Positions 14,532 to 22,808 of a stretch of DNA of 64,000 nucleotides are shown here, in pieces. Source of the DNA: Streptomyces ficellus (GTDB lineage: Bacteria > Actinomycetota > Actinomycetes > Streptomycetales > Streptomycetaceae); the NCBI RefSeq assembly GCF_030406405.1, contig NZ_JAUEPL010000003.1, positions 62,001 to 126,000 of the forward strand. Direction: 5' to 3'. The position numbers and the translations under genes are program-made. The notes beneath the pieces are model-generated. The model was not told the origin of the DNA and did no database searches. It worked only from the letters and a program-made list of their open reading frames with translations. The first letter of the stretch is position 1. Every line of letters begins with the position of its first letter.

Positions 14532-15599
14532 GTGAGCAGCAGCGGCCTCATCTACGCAGTCATCGTCGGGGCCTGGGCCGCCTACCTGGTGCCGATGTGG
14601 CTCCGAAGGCAGGACGAGCTGAACGAAGCCCGTCCGACGGAACGCTTCAGCACCGCCATCCGGCTCCTGTCCGGACGGGCGGGCATGGAGCGCCGGTACG
14701 CCAGGGAGTTGCGCGAGCGCACCGCCGGTGAGGCGGCGCCCGACGTCGACCCGGACGCCGAGACCGAGCATCTGAGCTCGGTCGACGTCCGGGCCTTCGC
14801 CGCGCCCCCGGCCCATACGGAAGCCCGCCTGGAGATCCCCGCACCGGCGAGGCCCCGGCCCGTCCGGCGGCCCGTGTCGCCCGGCGCGGCCGAACGCGCC
14901 CGGCGCTCCAAGGTCCTCGCCCGGCGCCGGCGCACCACGGTGGTCCTCTTCCTCGCCTTCACGCTCGGCGCGATCGTCGCGGCGGTCGGCGGGCTGGCGT
15001 TCCTGTGGGCCCCGGGCGTCCCGGCCGTGCTGCTGAGCGCGTACATCGTGCACCTGCGGGCCCAGGAGCGCCGCCGCTTCGTGTACGTGATGGACCGGCG
15101 CCGCGCGGAGGCCGCGGCCCAGCGCCTGCGCGAGAGCCGGCCGCGCAACCGGCCCGCGCCGGACCGGGGTGACGCACCCGAGGCCCACCACCCGCACCGC
15201 CCGCACCACCCGCAGCCCGAGCCCGAACCGGCGCCCGCGCTGTCCCCGCAGGAGGCGGGGCGCCGCGCGCTGGTCGAGCAGACGGACCACGCGGAGTGGG
15301 TGGACCAGCAGCGGGACCACGGCCCGGCCCACGGCGACAGCTGGGACCCGGTCCCGGTGCCGTTGCCCACGTACGTCACCGCCCCGGTCGCGCCGCGTGC
15401 GACGGGTGGCGTGGACGTGACGGACCCGGAGACCTGGAGCGCGGCCCGCTCCTCCCCGGCGGAACCCACCCCGCCCCCGGCCACCCGCCAGAACCCCAAC
15501 CCCAGCGCCACCCCGCCGCGCCGCTCCCACGACCACGGCCGGACACCGCTCTTCGATCAGTACGCGGACGAGGACCGGCCCCGCGCGGCCAACGAGTGA
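14532..15599 (+). CDS. sepX: SepX/GlpR divisome membrane protein
   Basis: 355 residues. N-terminal membrane segment SSGLIYAVIVGAWAAYLVPMWLRRQDELNEARPTERFSTAIR, a cytoplasmic linker, a central pair of membrane segments (TTVVLFLAFTLGAIVAAVGGLAFLW and GVPAVLLSAYIVHL), then a long disordered Pro/His-rich tail. This architecture and the mog-rimJ neighbourhood match Streptomyces SepX, which stabilises division at vegetative and sporulation septa, and actinobacterial GlpR, receptor for the gephyrin-like MoeA. GTG 14532 has no ribosome site; a -10-like TACGGT at 14519-14524 puts the transcript start at or beside the GTG, so the mRNA may be leaderless. The preceding 140 bp are A/T-rich for this genome. 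Confidence 0.85.
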   Translation: MSSSGLIYAVIVGAWAAYLVPMWLRRQDELNEARPTERFSTAIRLLSGRAGMERRYARELRERTAGEAAPDVDPDAETEHLSSVDVRAFAAPPAHTEARLEIPAPARPRPVRRPVSPGAAERARRSKVLARRRRTTVVLFLAFTLGAIVAAVGGLAFLWAPGVPAVLLSAYIVHLRAQERRRFVYVMDRRRAEAAAQRLRESRPRNRPAPDRGDAPEAHHPHRPHHPQPEPEPAPALSPQEAGRRALVEQTDHAEWVDQQRDHGPAHGDSWDPVPVPLPTYVTAPVAPRATGGVDVTDPETWSAARSSPAEPTPPPATRQNPNPSATPPRRSHDHGRTPLFDQYADEDRPRAANE

Positions 15600-15674
15600 C
15601 GGGGCCCTCCGCCGCCGCCCGGGAACGGATTTCCAAGCACCCGGATCGGGATGCTAATGTTTCACACGTCGCAA

Positions 15675-15748
15675 GGGCCTGTGGCGCAGACTGGTAGCGC
15701 ACCTCGTTCGCATCGAGGGGGTCAGGGGTTCAAATCCCCTCAGGTCCA
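15675..15748 (+). tRNA. tRNA-Ala (anticodon CGC)
   Basis: Complete cloverleaf: acceptor GGGCCTG pairing with CAGGTCC (one G-U), D stem GCGC/GCGC with loop AGACTGGTA, anticodon stem CCTCG/CGAGG with 7-nt loop TTCGCAT (anticodon CGC at 15709-15711), T stem AGGGG/CCCCT with TTCAAAT loop, discriminator A. CCA is not encoded. It reads GCG Ala codons. Its 3' end is the probable attachment site for the decayed element that follows. Confidence 0.93.
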
Positions 15749-15755
15749 CGCACGT

Positions 15756-15791
15756 CAAAGCCCCTGTCGGAAAAATCCGGCAGGGGCTTTG
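15756..15791 (+). terminator. Terminator after tRNA-Ala
   Basis: Perfect 11-bp stem caaagcccctg / caggggctttg with an A-rich loop, 8 bp after the tRNA 3' end. The position and strength suggest it ends the tRNA transcript. Confidence 0.8.
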
Positions 15792-15862
15792 AGTTGTTGT
15801 ACAGCAGCGAAGTACAGCAATTACTGCGGATCTTGCTTGCCCAGGTGCTTGCCGAGCTTGCG

Positions 15863-16100
15863 CCCGTCGAGCCGAGGAACTTCACCGCGCCTTTGCCGAC
15901 CGGTCCGCGAAAGCAGGTGTCCGTAGGATCCGGCTGCACGAACGCGCCACACGTGCGGTTCGCTTCTCGCGGCCCTGGACGTGCACCCTCGCATCGCCAT
16001 GCAGATCCTCCGTCACAGCAAGATCGCAGTGACAATGGAGGTCTACAACGCCAGGCACCCCGGGGGAGGCTCCAGAACGATCCAGTCGTCATCCTCGTAG
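15863..16100 (+). pseudogene. Tyrosine integrase C-terminal remnant, frameshifted
   Basis: Pieced across frames this stretch reads PVEPRN / LHRAFADRSAKAGVRRIRLHE / RHTCGSLLAALDVHPRIAMQ then ILRHSKIAVTMEVYN, the C-terminal catalytic part of an actinobacterial phage or AICE tyrosine recombinase (R-H-T-C box, ILRHS box, catalytic Tyr in MEVY). The reading frame changes twice, near 15881 and near 15942, each consistent with a 1-bp loss, and the N-terminal two thirds are absent. The tail runs to a stop at 16098. Location just beside tRNA-Ala shows that an element once integrated here and decayed. Confidence 0.8.
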
Positions 16101-16158
16101 CGCGGAGGCTGCCGCACGTACAGCAGGGCGTGACGCCAGAACTCGCCCCGCCCTCCTG

Positions 16159-16485
16159 TCATGGACCACGCCCAGCGAAACCTGCTTGATCGTCGCCATG
16201 CCGGCAGCCCAGGCATGCCCTGTCTGCGTGCTTTGAAGTCGGCCGGGCCGCCTGGCTGTCCGCGAACGCTAGAAGCTCAAAAGGGACATTCCCCGTGCTG
16301 CCAGCGTTGTCGTACTGAACTCGTGCGGCGCCCTTCAGGCCCACGCAGTTGTCTCGAGTTCTCCCGCACAGCGTGTCCTTTCTGTGCCAGTGCTCGACGG
16401 GCTTCGCTTCACGGACACTGCACCCGACGGCCGACAGCACATCAGCGATCACCACCGCAACCCATGCACGTGCCGCTAACCGACC
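16159..16485 (-). pseudogene. Possible degenerate lipoprotein gene
   Basis: On the minus strand an open frame reads AARAWVAVVIADVLSAVGCSVREAKPVEHW, which resembles a signal peptide with a lipobox-like AVGC, then CVGLKGAARVQYDNAGSTGNVPFELLAFADSQAA, a pattern like small secreted Streptomyces proteins. There is no good start codon or ribosome site and the C-terminal part loses sense, so it looks like a decayed gene in the tRNA-adjacent scar. I do not recognise the family; chance similarity remains possible. Confidence 0.3.
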
Positions 16486-16525
16486 CGGGCTGTTCTACCA
16501 CAAGATCGTGGAGCCGGACCGGGTA

Positions 16526-17362
16526 TTAGGAGGTGTAACGGAAGTCCGCCGGCGAAATACCTCCTTTACACCTCTCGTGAGGTGACTTAGTGCATACGAC
16601 CCAGTCCTGAGTTCCTGGTGGCACTTGATAGATCCGTTCACTGTTCCACGCTGTCGTCATGAAAGACTTACCGCGATTATTCACCTCGACCGTCTGCCGC
16701 TCACCGCCAACTACCAGATCCAATTGAATCACCCAATCGACGGTACCCTTGGTAGTGGCCGCCAAGTCGAAGATTTCCGTCTCACCCTTCTGCAGAGTGA
16801 AGCCGAAAGGCTTCAACTGTCCAGGCACCTTTTCTGCATAGTCAGCAGCTCGGCCTTCTGAGTCCAAGTCGATGACCAGTTGTCTAGGGCTGGCCTCTCC
16901 CTGCGTTCCCCCGCAGCGGAAGCCAATGCCGGCTGGTTCGGGCTTAACGGACCGGCGGATAATCTTGGCTCGCAAGTTCTCGATCAGCACGCCTTTATCC
17001 GTGGCGCCTTGAATGACGAGTCGAACCCGAGTCGCCTGGTGGTCGGCGGCTCTATTGCGTCGAACCCAGTCAACCATTCGGCCGCAGTCTGTGGATGGTT
17101 GGCCGACGGGAGTAACATCCTTGGGCATGACGAAACCGAACTTCTCACCGCTCCAAGTGTTTACCGTGGCGGGATTGTTGACGACATTTACTGCTATGGG
17201 GCGAGTGTCCTGTGGATCCAGAATTTTGGGCACATAAACACTTGCAGCAGCGCCAATCACAGCAGTGGTCACACCGGCGGCCAGAAACCACCATCCCTTA
17301 CGAACTGATGCGAGCGCCCGGACCCGAGGACTTTCGGCTTCTTCGTTCGTTTCCGTCGTCAC
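16526..17362 (-). CDS. Single-pass membrane protein of unknown function (island gene B)
   Basis: 278 residues: a charged cytoplasmic N-terminus of about 23 residues, one membrane helix (GWWFLAAGVTTAVIGAAASVYVP), and a 230-residue extracytoplasmic domain with four or more Cys (STDCGRMVDWVRR, FRCGG, WVVCTKSPHERCKGG) that may form disulfides. The domain ends with beta-rich segments (FGFTLQKGETEIFDLAATTKGTVDWVIQLDLVVGGERQTVEV). GTG 17362 was chosen because GGAAGGGGG lies 8 nt before it and it overlaps the upstream lipoprotein stop by 4 nt. GC content is clearly below the neighbours, consistent with transfer. I do not recognise a family. Confidence 0.8.
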   Translation of the reverse strand: MTTETNEEAESPRVRALASVRKGWWFLAAGVTTAVIGAAASVYVPKILDPQDTRPIAVNVVNNPATVNTWSGEKFGFVMPKDVTPVGQPSTDCGRMVDWVRRNRAADHQATRVRLVIQGATDKGVLIENLRAKIIRRSVKPEPAGIGFRCGGTQGEASPRQLVIDLDSEGRAADYAEKVPGQLKPFGFTLQKGETEIFDLAATTKGTVDWVIQLDLVVGGERQTVEVNNRGKSFMTTAWNSERIYQVPPGTQDWVVCTKSPHERCKGGISPADFRYTS

Positions 17363-18306
17363 TGCGCGGCCCCCTTCCACGACCCTACCTGCTTGCCATC
17401 CGGGACAGACCACACCCTGCCACTATCGAGGAAGTATGTGAGGAGCCATTTCCCATCCTCGGAGAACGCCATGTCCGCACCGGCATAGCTTCGCTCATAA
17501 CCATCTTGGACCACAGGCGGAAGCTTCCATCGGGAAACTTCGCGACGAGTGGACCTTTCCCATAGAGAAATCCCTTCTGGAAGGATGTAGGCCACGCGAT
17601 GGGCTCGACGGTCGATGGCAGCCCCTGTTGACTGACAGCCGCATGGCACCCATTCGACCTCACGCTCACTGGTCGACCAAAAAAAATACCCGTCAGCACC
17701 GGCAGCCACCACATGCTTCCCTGCGTCGAAAACCGCCAGTTCGTCGGCGACCCAAATGGTCGCATCGTCCCGCTTCACCGTCGGCGGTTGCGGAGAAGTC
17801 GACCGCTGCCCAGTGCGCACGTTGAATAACACATATCTACCACTGCGGTCCTCAATGAACTCTTCTCCCACCAGGTACGCACTGTCGGCCGAGAATCTGA
17901 TGTTCATGAGTTGCTGACCAAGGATCGCACGCGGATTTTTCGTGGCGAAGTCATAAAGGATCACGGAGTCGGATACCGCAACCGCAAGGAAGCGGCCATC
18001 CGGAGAGAAGTCCATTGGCGGGTCGCCCCAATCCGACCCGGTGTCGAACGAATCGAACTCGTCGCCCTGAGCAGACGTGATGACCAGCCGGCCATTGGTA
18101 TGCCGTGCCTCGTATCGTCCGTCCGGACTTATATGCGAGCCTTCGATCGCCCGCCGTTCCAGGTCGAACTGCCTGTCCAGCGTTGGGCTGACGCTGGATG
18201 GCTTCTCGGTGATGGCGTCCGTCCCGTCAAGGACGCCCTCTTCAGACGGCTGTGTGCAACCGGCTAAGAAGAGTGAGACCAGAGCAAAAGCCGCAACGAA
18301 ACGCAT
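17359..18306 (-). CDS. WD40-like beta-propeller lipoprotein (island gene A)
   Basis: 315 residues. A short signal peptide ends in a lipobox (MRFVAAFALVSLFLAGC), so the mature protein is a membrane-anchored lipoprotein starting at Cys17. The rest has propeller-blade repeats: ISPDGRYEARHTNGRLVITSAQG, FSPDGRFLAVAVSDSVILYDFATK, IRFSADSAYLVGE, AFSEDGKWLLTYFLDSGRVWSVPDGKQVGSW. Such propellers usually bind protein or peptide partners. ATG 18306 follows GGGGAGAG. A TTGACA-containing promoter lies just upstream. It overlaps the membrane-protein gene by 4 nt, so the two form an operon and probably act together at the outer face of the membrane. GC is below average. Confidence 0.85.
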   Translation of the reverse strand: MRFVAAFALVSLFLAGCTQPSEEGVLDGTDAITEKPSSVSPTLDRQFDLERRAIEGSHISPDGRYEARHTNGRLVITSAQGDEFDSFDTGSDWGDPPMDFSPDGRFLAVAVSDSVILYDFATKNPRAILGQQLMNIRFSADSAYLVGEEFIEDRSGRYVLFNVRTGQRSTSPQPPTVKRDDATIWVADELAVFDAGKHVVAAGADGYFFWSTSEREVEWVPCGCQSTGAAIDRRAHRVAYILPEGISLWERSTRREVSRWKLPPVVQDGYERSYAGADMAFSEDGKWLLTYFLDSGRVWSVPDGKQVGSWKGAAQ

Positions 18307-18345
18307 GAGTTAAAAAGCTCTCCCCGTGTGGCATCAGTCGAAGCG

Positions 18346-18375
18346 AATACACACCTGCGATCCAGAGTCTGTCAA
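18346..18375 (-). promoter_or_regulatory. Predicted promoter of the island operon
   Basis: On the minus strand TTGACA (18375-18370) and TGTATT (18351-18346) are spaced by 18 bp, a near-consensus housekeeping pattern with a weak -10. The predicted transcript start is about 30 bp before the ATG of the propeller lipoprotein gene. Confidence 0.55.
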
Positions 18376-19271
18376 GGCGCTTCCTGGCCCTTCTGCATCC
18401 TTCGCTACCGCGGCGGGACGCTCGACACCGGCCCGGCCGCGCCCCACCCCTCGCGCCGGACGGCGCCCCGCACTCGTGGTTTTGCCCCGCCGGATGACGC
18501 CCAGTCGGCGCAGGTCCGTATCGAGCCGGCTGACTCGTGCATTCATGGTCGTCACGGCGGCACATCCCGCAGCCCCGCTGTAGAGGGTTACTACAGGGTG
18601 GAGGGTCGTCCGGTGGCGGTATGGCGGGCGGTGGTCCGCCGGCTCAGCGGCCGCTGCTGCTGGGCCCCTCGGCCAACCAGCCTTTTTGGGAACCCTGGCA
18701 GGGGGCGCGGCCCTCTCCGCACGCCTCGCGGCGGGGAGAAAGGGGCGCCAGCGACTGACCACCCCCGGCCCGCCCCTCCGGCGGCTCACTGGCGGCCCGG
18801 GCCCAGAAGCCCCGTGTTGGAACAGCCCTCAACTGACGTCAACTGACCCCCTGTCCCACCCGGAAAGGCTGGGGAACGATCACCACGCAGACGGGGAAAG
18901 ATCTTCAACGGCCGACGACGCAGCAGGTCACATCCACTCGTGAACGCCCCACGCACACGCAAGATCCCGCACGATCATTCCGATCGGAACGGGATCTTGT
19001 CGTTGTGCCCACCCTGCTGCCCGTGCCGTGCCCCGCCGGCGGCAGGTTGTGGAAGCTCATGGAGCGGGAATCCGCGGTAGTGGTGCGGGCGGGCGGAACT
19101 CTTGTTCCAAAGTGGCGAGTTATGCAAAGCTGTGCAGCCCCGCAGCCCAACAGGGACTTATTGAGCGGACGTTCGAATTACCTTGTGTGTGGCTTCCTTA
19201 AAAGGGAATCGGCCCCACAAGGTATGTACCAATCAGGCGCACGTCTTCAGCCCCCCACCGCAATGCCCTGA
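18376..19271. other. Long intergenic region without a convincing gene
   Basis: About 0.9 kb separates the island operon from the ricin-domain gene. Short open frames exist on both strands but lack ribosome sites, codon bias or recognisable motifs. The 18400-18830 part is GC-rich and low in pattern. 18960-18999 holds a strong hairpin. 19160-19270 is more A/T-rich and probably carries the promoter of the following gene. No second copy of the tRNA 3' end (attR) was seen here. Confidence 0.5.
18960..18999. terminator. Hairpin, terminator-like
   Basis: Perfect 10-bp arms caagatcccg (18960-18969) and cgggatcttg (18990-18999), with a further inner pair cgatc/gatcg. No gene ends close by on either strand, so it may terminate an unannotated transcript or be the relic of a lost gene. 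Confidence 0.5.
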
Positions 19272-21125
19272 ATGGAAACGCCCATGTCTTCTTTCCGTAC
19301 CGATCGCCCCGTACCGCCGCCGCCTCCCTACGCGCCCACGTCGGGAGGGGCGGACGCCGCGCTGGCCAGGATGCTGAGCGCGCCCGGCGGTGCGGGGGAC
19401 GCGTACCCCGGCACCGTGCTGATGGCGCGGCACTGGAGAGCGGCGGCCGACTACGCGGCGCTGCTCACCGCCTCGCGCACCCACGCGTCGATGGCCGTGG
19501 CGGCCGCCTTCGAGCGGGTGCTGGAGGAGCTGCGGGAGGGCGTCGGGCCGGAGGAGGCCGTGCGGCCACGGCTGCTGGTGGCGGTACGGAGGGCCGTCGC
19601 CGACTGGGCGGCGGACCCGCGCCTCGTGGCGCTGCTGAGCTCAGTGCGCGATCCGGCCGGGCCCGCGCCCGACCGGCAGCTCGCGGCGCGCGCATTCGCG
19701 GCATTGCCCGGTACGGCGCAGGTTCTCCTGTGGCACCGGGAGGTCGAGGCGGAGGGCATATCCATTCCGGCCGCATTGCTGGCCATCGACCCCCGGGCCG
19801 CGACAGAGCAACTGGAACGGGCCCGAGAACTCTTCCGTGACGGTTGTGTACGCGCCCATTCGGAGCTCGCCGCGGACCCGGAATGCCGCCACTACAACCG
19901 GCTGCTCGACATATCGCTGCGGCGCGGTACCGCGCTGATCCCGGACATTCAGCGGCATTTGGCGAAGTGCCGGCACTGCCGGTACGCGGCTGATCAGCTG
20001 CGCCATTTTCGCGGGCGGCTCCCGGTGCTGCTGGCCGAGGGGGTGCTCGGGGAGGGCGCCCGGGGCTACCTCGACTCCCGGCCCGGACGCCGCCGGACCC
20101 GTACGCAGGCCGGGGCGCGCGGAATGGGCCGCCACTCGCGCGCGGCACGGGCGCGCGTGGCGCGGGGGCTGTCCGTGCCGAGCCGGGGAGCGCTCCTGGT
20201 GGGTCTCGGGGTCGTGATGACCGGCGTGCTGGCCGTGGCGGCCGTCTCCAGTCTGTGGAGCCAGGACGACAGCGCCGGTCCGGGTACGGGGACGGCGGCC
20301 CCCAGCGGTCCGGTTCCCAGTGGTTCGACCTCCAGCGGTCCCGTCACCGTCGCCCCGCCCGTGGTCCCGAGCGACGCCGTCAGCAGCGCCGCCCCCGCGC
20401 CCGGCTCCCGTCCCACCACTGCCGGACCGCCCGCGTCCGCCGGGTACGGCGACACCACCGGCCCCCTGACCACCCGGCTGCGCAACGCCGAGGCCGGACT
20501 GTGCCTCGACATCCGGGACGGCCGGCCCTCGGTCGGCGCCGAACTGACGCTCGCGCCCTGCTCGGCGTCGGCGACGCAGCAGTGGCGGTACGAGGCGGAC
20601 GGGCTGCTGCACAGCGCGGCGGCGCCCGTCCTGTGCCCCAACTCCCAGGAGCACGCGGGTGTGGTCGTGCTGCGGCTGTGCGCGGCGCAGGACGCCGCCA
20701 GTGTGCGCTACGACCTGAGCGTCCAGGGCCATATCACGCCCCGCTGGCACGCGGGCCTGGCGCTCATGCCGGCCACCGCGGACCCCGGGACGAGCGTGGT
20801 CGTCAAGCTCCGCGACGGGTCGGCGTCCCAGCGCTGGCTGACCGACTCGGCACCCGGCTCGCCCGAGCCCCGGCGGGCCGAGGAGGTCGAGAGCGCGGGC
20901 TCCCGGCCCGCGCCGACGCCGCCGCCTCCCGCGACGGGCCACGAGGCGCGGCCCGAGGGCTCCGACGCGCGCCCCGGCGTACGCAGCGTCAACGACCCGG
21001 CGACGCCCGAGCCGGACCAGGGGCGCCGGGGGCCCGCGCAGGAGGCCGTGTCGCTCGTCGCCGGCCTGGTACCGGTGCCGGTACCGGTGTCCGTGCCGGT
21101 ACCGGCGCCCGGGCTCGCCAGGTGA
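19272..21125 (+). CDS. Sigma-like / zinc-binding / ricin-lectin membrane fusion protein
   Basis: 617 residues in four parts. Residues 1-210 are helical and resemble a degenerate ECF sigma factor (RHWRAAADYAALLTASRTHASMAVAAAFERVLEEL, then ARAFAALPGTAQVLLWHREVEAEGISIPAALLAID). Residues 225-250 contain RHLAKCRHCRYAADQL, an H-x3-C-x2-C zinc motif like anti-sigma ZAS domains. One membrane helix follows (GALLVGLGVVMTGVLAVAAVSSLW). The outside part has a Ser/Pro/Thr linker, then a ricin B-type beta-trefoil (NAEAGLCLDIRDG...LAPCSASATQQWRYEADG, ASQRWLTD) and a Pro-rich tail. It may sense sugars outside; whether the N-terminal part binds RNA polymerase is unknown. ATG 19284 is an alternative start. Confidence 0.85.
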   Translation: METPMSSFRTDRPVPPPPPYAPTSGGADAALARMLSAPGGAGDAYPGTVLMARHWRAAADYAALLTASRTHASMAVAAAFERVLEELREGVGPEEAVRPRLLVAVRRAVADWAADPRLVALLSSVRDPAGPAPDRQLAARAFAALPGTAQVLLWHREVEAEGISIPAALLAIDPRAATEQLERARELFRDGCVRAHSELAADPECRHYNRLLDISLRRGTALIPDIQRHLAKCRHCRYAADQLRHFRGRLPVLLAEGVLGEGARGYLDSRPGRRRTRTQAGARGMGRHSRAARARVARGLSVPSRGALLVGLGVVMTGVLAVAAVSSLWSQDDSAGPGTGTAAPSGPVPSGSTSSGPVTVAPPVVPSDAVSSAAPAPGSRPTTAGPPASAGYGDTTGPLTTRLRNAEAGLCLDIRDGRPSVGAELTLAPCSASATQQWRYEADGLLHSAAAPVLCPNSQEHAGVVVLRLCAAQDAASVRYDLSVQGHITPRWHAGLALMPATADPGTSVVVKLRDGSASQRWLTDSAPGSPEPRRAEEVESAGSRPAPTPPPPATGHEARPEGSDARPGVRSVNDPATPEPDQGRRGPAQEAVSLVAGLVPVPVPVSVPVPAPGLAR

Positions 21126-21158
21126 GCGGTGCCGCTCAGGGCGTCAGGAAACCCGGCC

Positions 21159-22124
21159 CTAGGAGGCCTGGGCCTTGTCGTACAGGGCCTTGGCCTCGTT
21201 GCCGAAGTACGGGCCGAACATCCGGTTGGGCAGGAAGGTGTAGCCGAAGCTGTTCACCGAGACCTGGAGGCCCGTGCCGGCGCTCTCGCTGAAGCCGGTG
21301 AACCAGGGGCCGCCGCTGGAGCCGCCCGTCATGTTGCAGCCCAGGCTGTGGTCCTGCGAGAACAGGAAGTCCTTGGAGGAGTTCCCGCTGCAGTAGATCA
21401 GCTTGGAGCCGTCGTACGGGGACGCGGCCGGGAAGCCGAAGGCGTACATCGGCTTGTTGTAGCCGCCGTTGAACTGGATGCCCTGCGCGCCGGTGACGGC
21501 GGTGAGCTTGCGGCCGTTGAGCGGGGCGAGAACGGCCGCGCCGATGTCGTAGTTGATGTCCTCACTGGCCTCCCACTGCGGGGTGGTCAGCGTCTTGGAG
21601 GCGGTCCACTGGCCGTAGGGTGCCTGGCCGTTGTCGTACGCGGGGACGAAGACCCAGTTGGTGTGCCAGCTGCCCTGGTACTTCACACAGTGCCCGGCCG
21701 TGATGACCGTGCTGGCGTTCTGGCTGGTCACCGCGTTCGCGGAGCACGAGGCGTTACGGCCCTGGAAGGTGAAGAACACCCGCCCGGACGTCTTGACGAC
21801 CGCGCCGCCACCGGTCCAGGCCCCGCCCGCCTGCGGGAAGGCGGTGGGCGCGATGGTGGTCGTCTCCTCGCCCGGCGCGGGGGTCTTGAGCCGCTTGACG
21901 GCCTTGGGGGTGAGCACCAGGTCCAGCGGGGTCGCGGCGCGCATGCGCTCGGCGGTCCAGAAGGTGCGGGCCTGGCGCTGCTCGGCGGTGGTGATGTTTC
22001 GGGTGGAAGGGGTGGGGGTGGAGGGAGTGGGCGCCGCGGTGGCCGCGGTGGCGGTCGACAGGGCGCTCGTGAGCAGGGCTCCGACGGTCAGCAGGATGCC
22101 CGTGGCAGTGCGTTGGCGTCTCAC
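21159..22124 (-). CDS. Secreted trypsin-like serine protease
   Basis: 321 residues with a Sec signal peptide (MRRQRTATGILLTVGALLTSALSTATAATAA), a propeptide-like segment and a chymotrypsin-fold domain. The catalytic triad is visible: His145 in VITAGHC, Asp193 in NYDIGAAVL, Ser270 in TGGSSGGPW. Cys pairs (SCSAN/AGHC and YCSGN/GCNMTGG) probably form disulfides. It resembles the V8/glutamyl-endopeptidase-like secreted proteases of Streptomyces; specificity is not readable. GTG 22124 follows AAGGAG. It converges on the ricin-domain gene with 33 bp between stops. Confidence 0.93.
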   Translation of the reverse strand: MRRQRTATGILLTVGALLTSALSTATAATAAPTPSTPTPSTRNITTAEQRQARTFWTAERMRAATPLDLVLTPKAVKRLKTPAPGEETTTIAPTAFPQAGGAWTGGGAVVKTSGRVFFTFQGRNASCSANAVTSQNASTVITAGHCVKYQGSWHTNWVFVPAYDNGQAPYGQWTASKTLTTPQWEASEDINYDIGAAVLAPLNGRKLTAVTGAQGIQFNGGYNKPMYAFGFPAASPYDGSKLIYCSGNSSKDFLFSQDHSLGCNMTGGSSGGPWFTGFSESAGTGLQVSVNSFGYTFLPNRMFGPYFGNEAKALYDKAQAS

Positions 22125-22263
22125 GCAGGTCTCCTTCTGCCGTGCCCGGGCATGGCTCGCGGCGGCCCGGGCAGGGTGGGGGAACGAAGAGCGGTGCGGA
22201 TCGACGTGCGTGAGAAGGGTGCCACGGACGGCGCCTGTTTGTCAGGGGCGCGTCACGGCCGGT

Positions 22264-22749
22264 TCACGGTCGCTTCAGCGGTTTCGCGAAACAGCGGCTG
22301 CTGTCGTACGTGCGGTAGTAGCCGAACTTGGCGCACGGCTGGTACCCGCTGGAGGTGTAGAGCGCGATGGCCTCCGGCTGCGCGTCGCCCGTCTCCAGCA
22401 CCATCCGGGTGCGGCCGGCGGCACGGGCGTCGTCCTCCAGGGCGGCGAGGATGCGGCGGGCCAGACCCCGCCCCCGGGCCTCGGGGATGACGTACATGCG
22501 CTTGAGCTCGGCGTCGCCGTCCGCGTACCCCTTGTCGTTCTCGTCCTGGGTGCGCCAGCCGCCCGTGGCGACGGGGCGGTCCTTGGCGTCGTACGCGATG
22601 AGGTACAGGCCGCGCGGCGGGCGGAACATCAGGGGGTCCAGCGGTGTGAGGTCGCCCTCGTCGCCGTAACGCTCGGCGTACTCCTCCTGGACCATGTCGT
22701 TGAGCTTGCGGGCGTCCGGGTGGTCGAACGGCAGAGGGCGAATAATCAT
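22264..22749 (-). CDS. GNAT family N-acetyltransferase
   Basis: 161 residues, a full-length single GNAT domain. The acetyl-CoA binding motif reads AELKRMYVIPEARGRGLARRILAALEDDARAAG, followed by MVLETGDAQPEAIALYTSSGYQPCAKFGYY, the usual beta5-alpha4 block. The substrate is unknown. ATG 22749 lies in a short divergent region with the exonuclease gene (59 bp between starts), so the two may share promoter sequences. Confidence 0.92.
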   Translation of the reverse strand: MIIRPLPFDHPDARKLNDMVQEEYAERYGDEGDLTPLDPLMFRPPRGLYLIAYDAKDRPVATGGWRTQDENDKGYADGDAELKRMYVIPEARGRGLARRILAALEDDARAAGRTRMVLETGDAQPEAIALYTSSGYQPCAKFGYYRTYDSSRCFAKPLKRP

Positions 22750-22808
22750 GCGGAGTATCGTACATTCATGCGGAGTGACCTTCGAGGCGTTGTCGGTAGG
22801 GTGCCGGG

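Noticed and set aside
18326-18846. Overlapping open frames on both strands between the island operon and the ricin gene
   Set aside because: No ribosome sites, no codon-bias advantage and no recognisable motifs; treated as non-coding.
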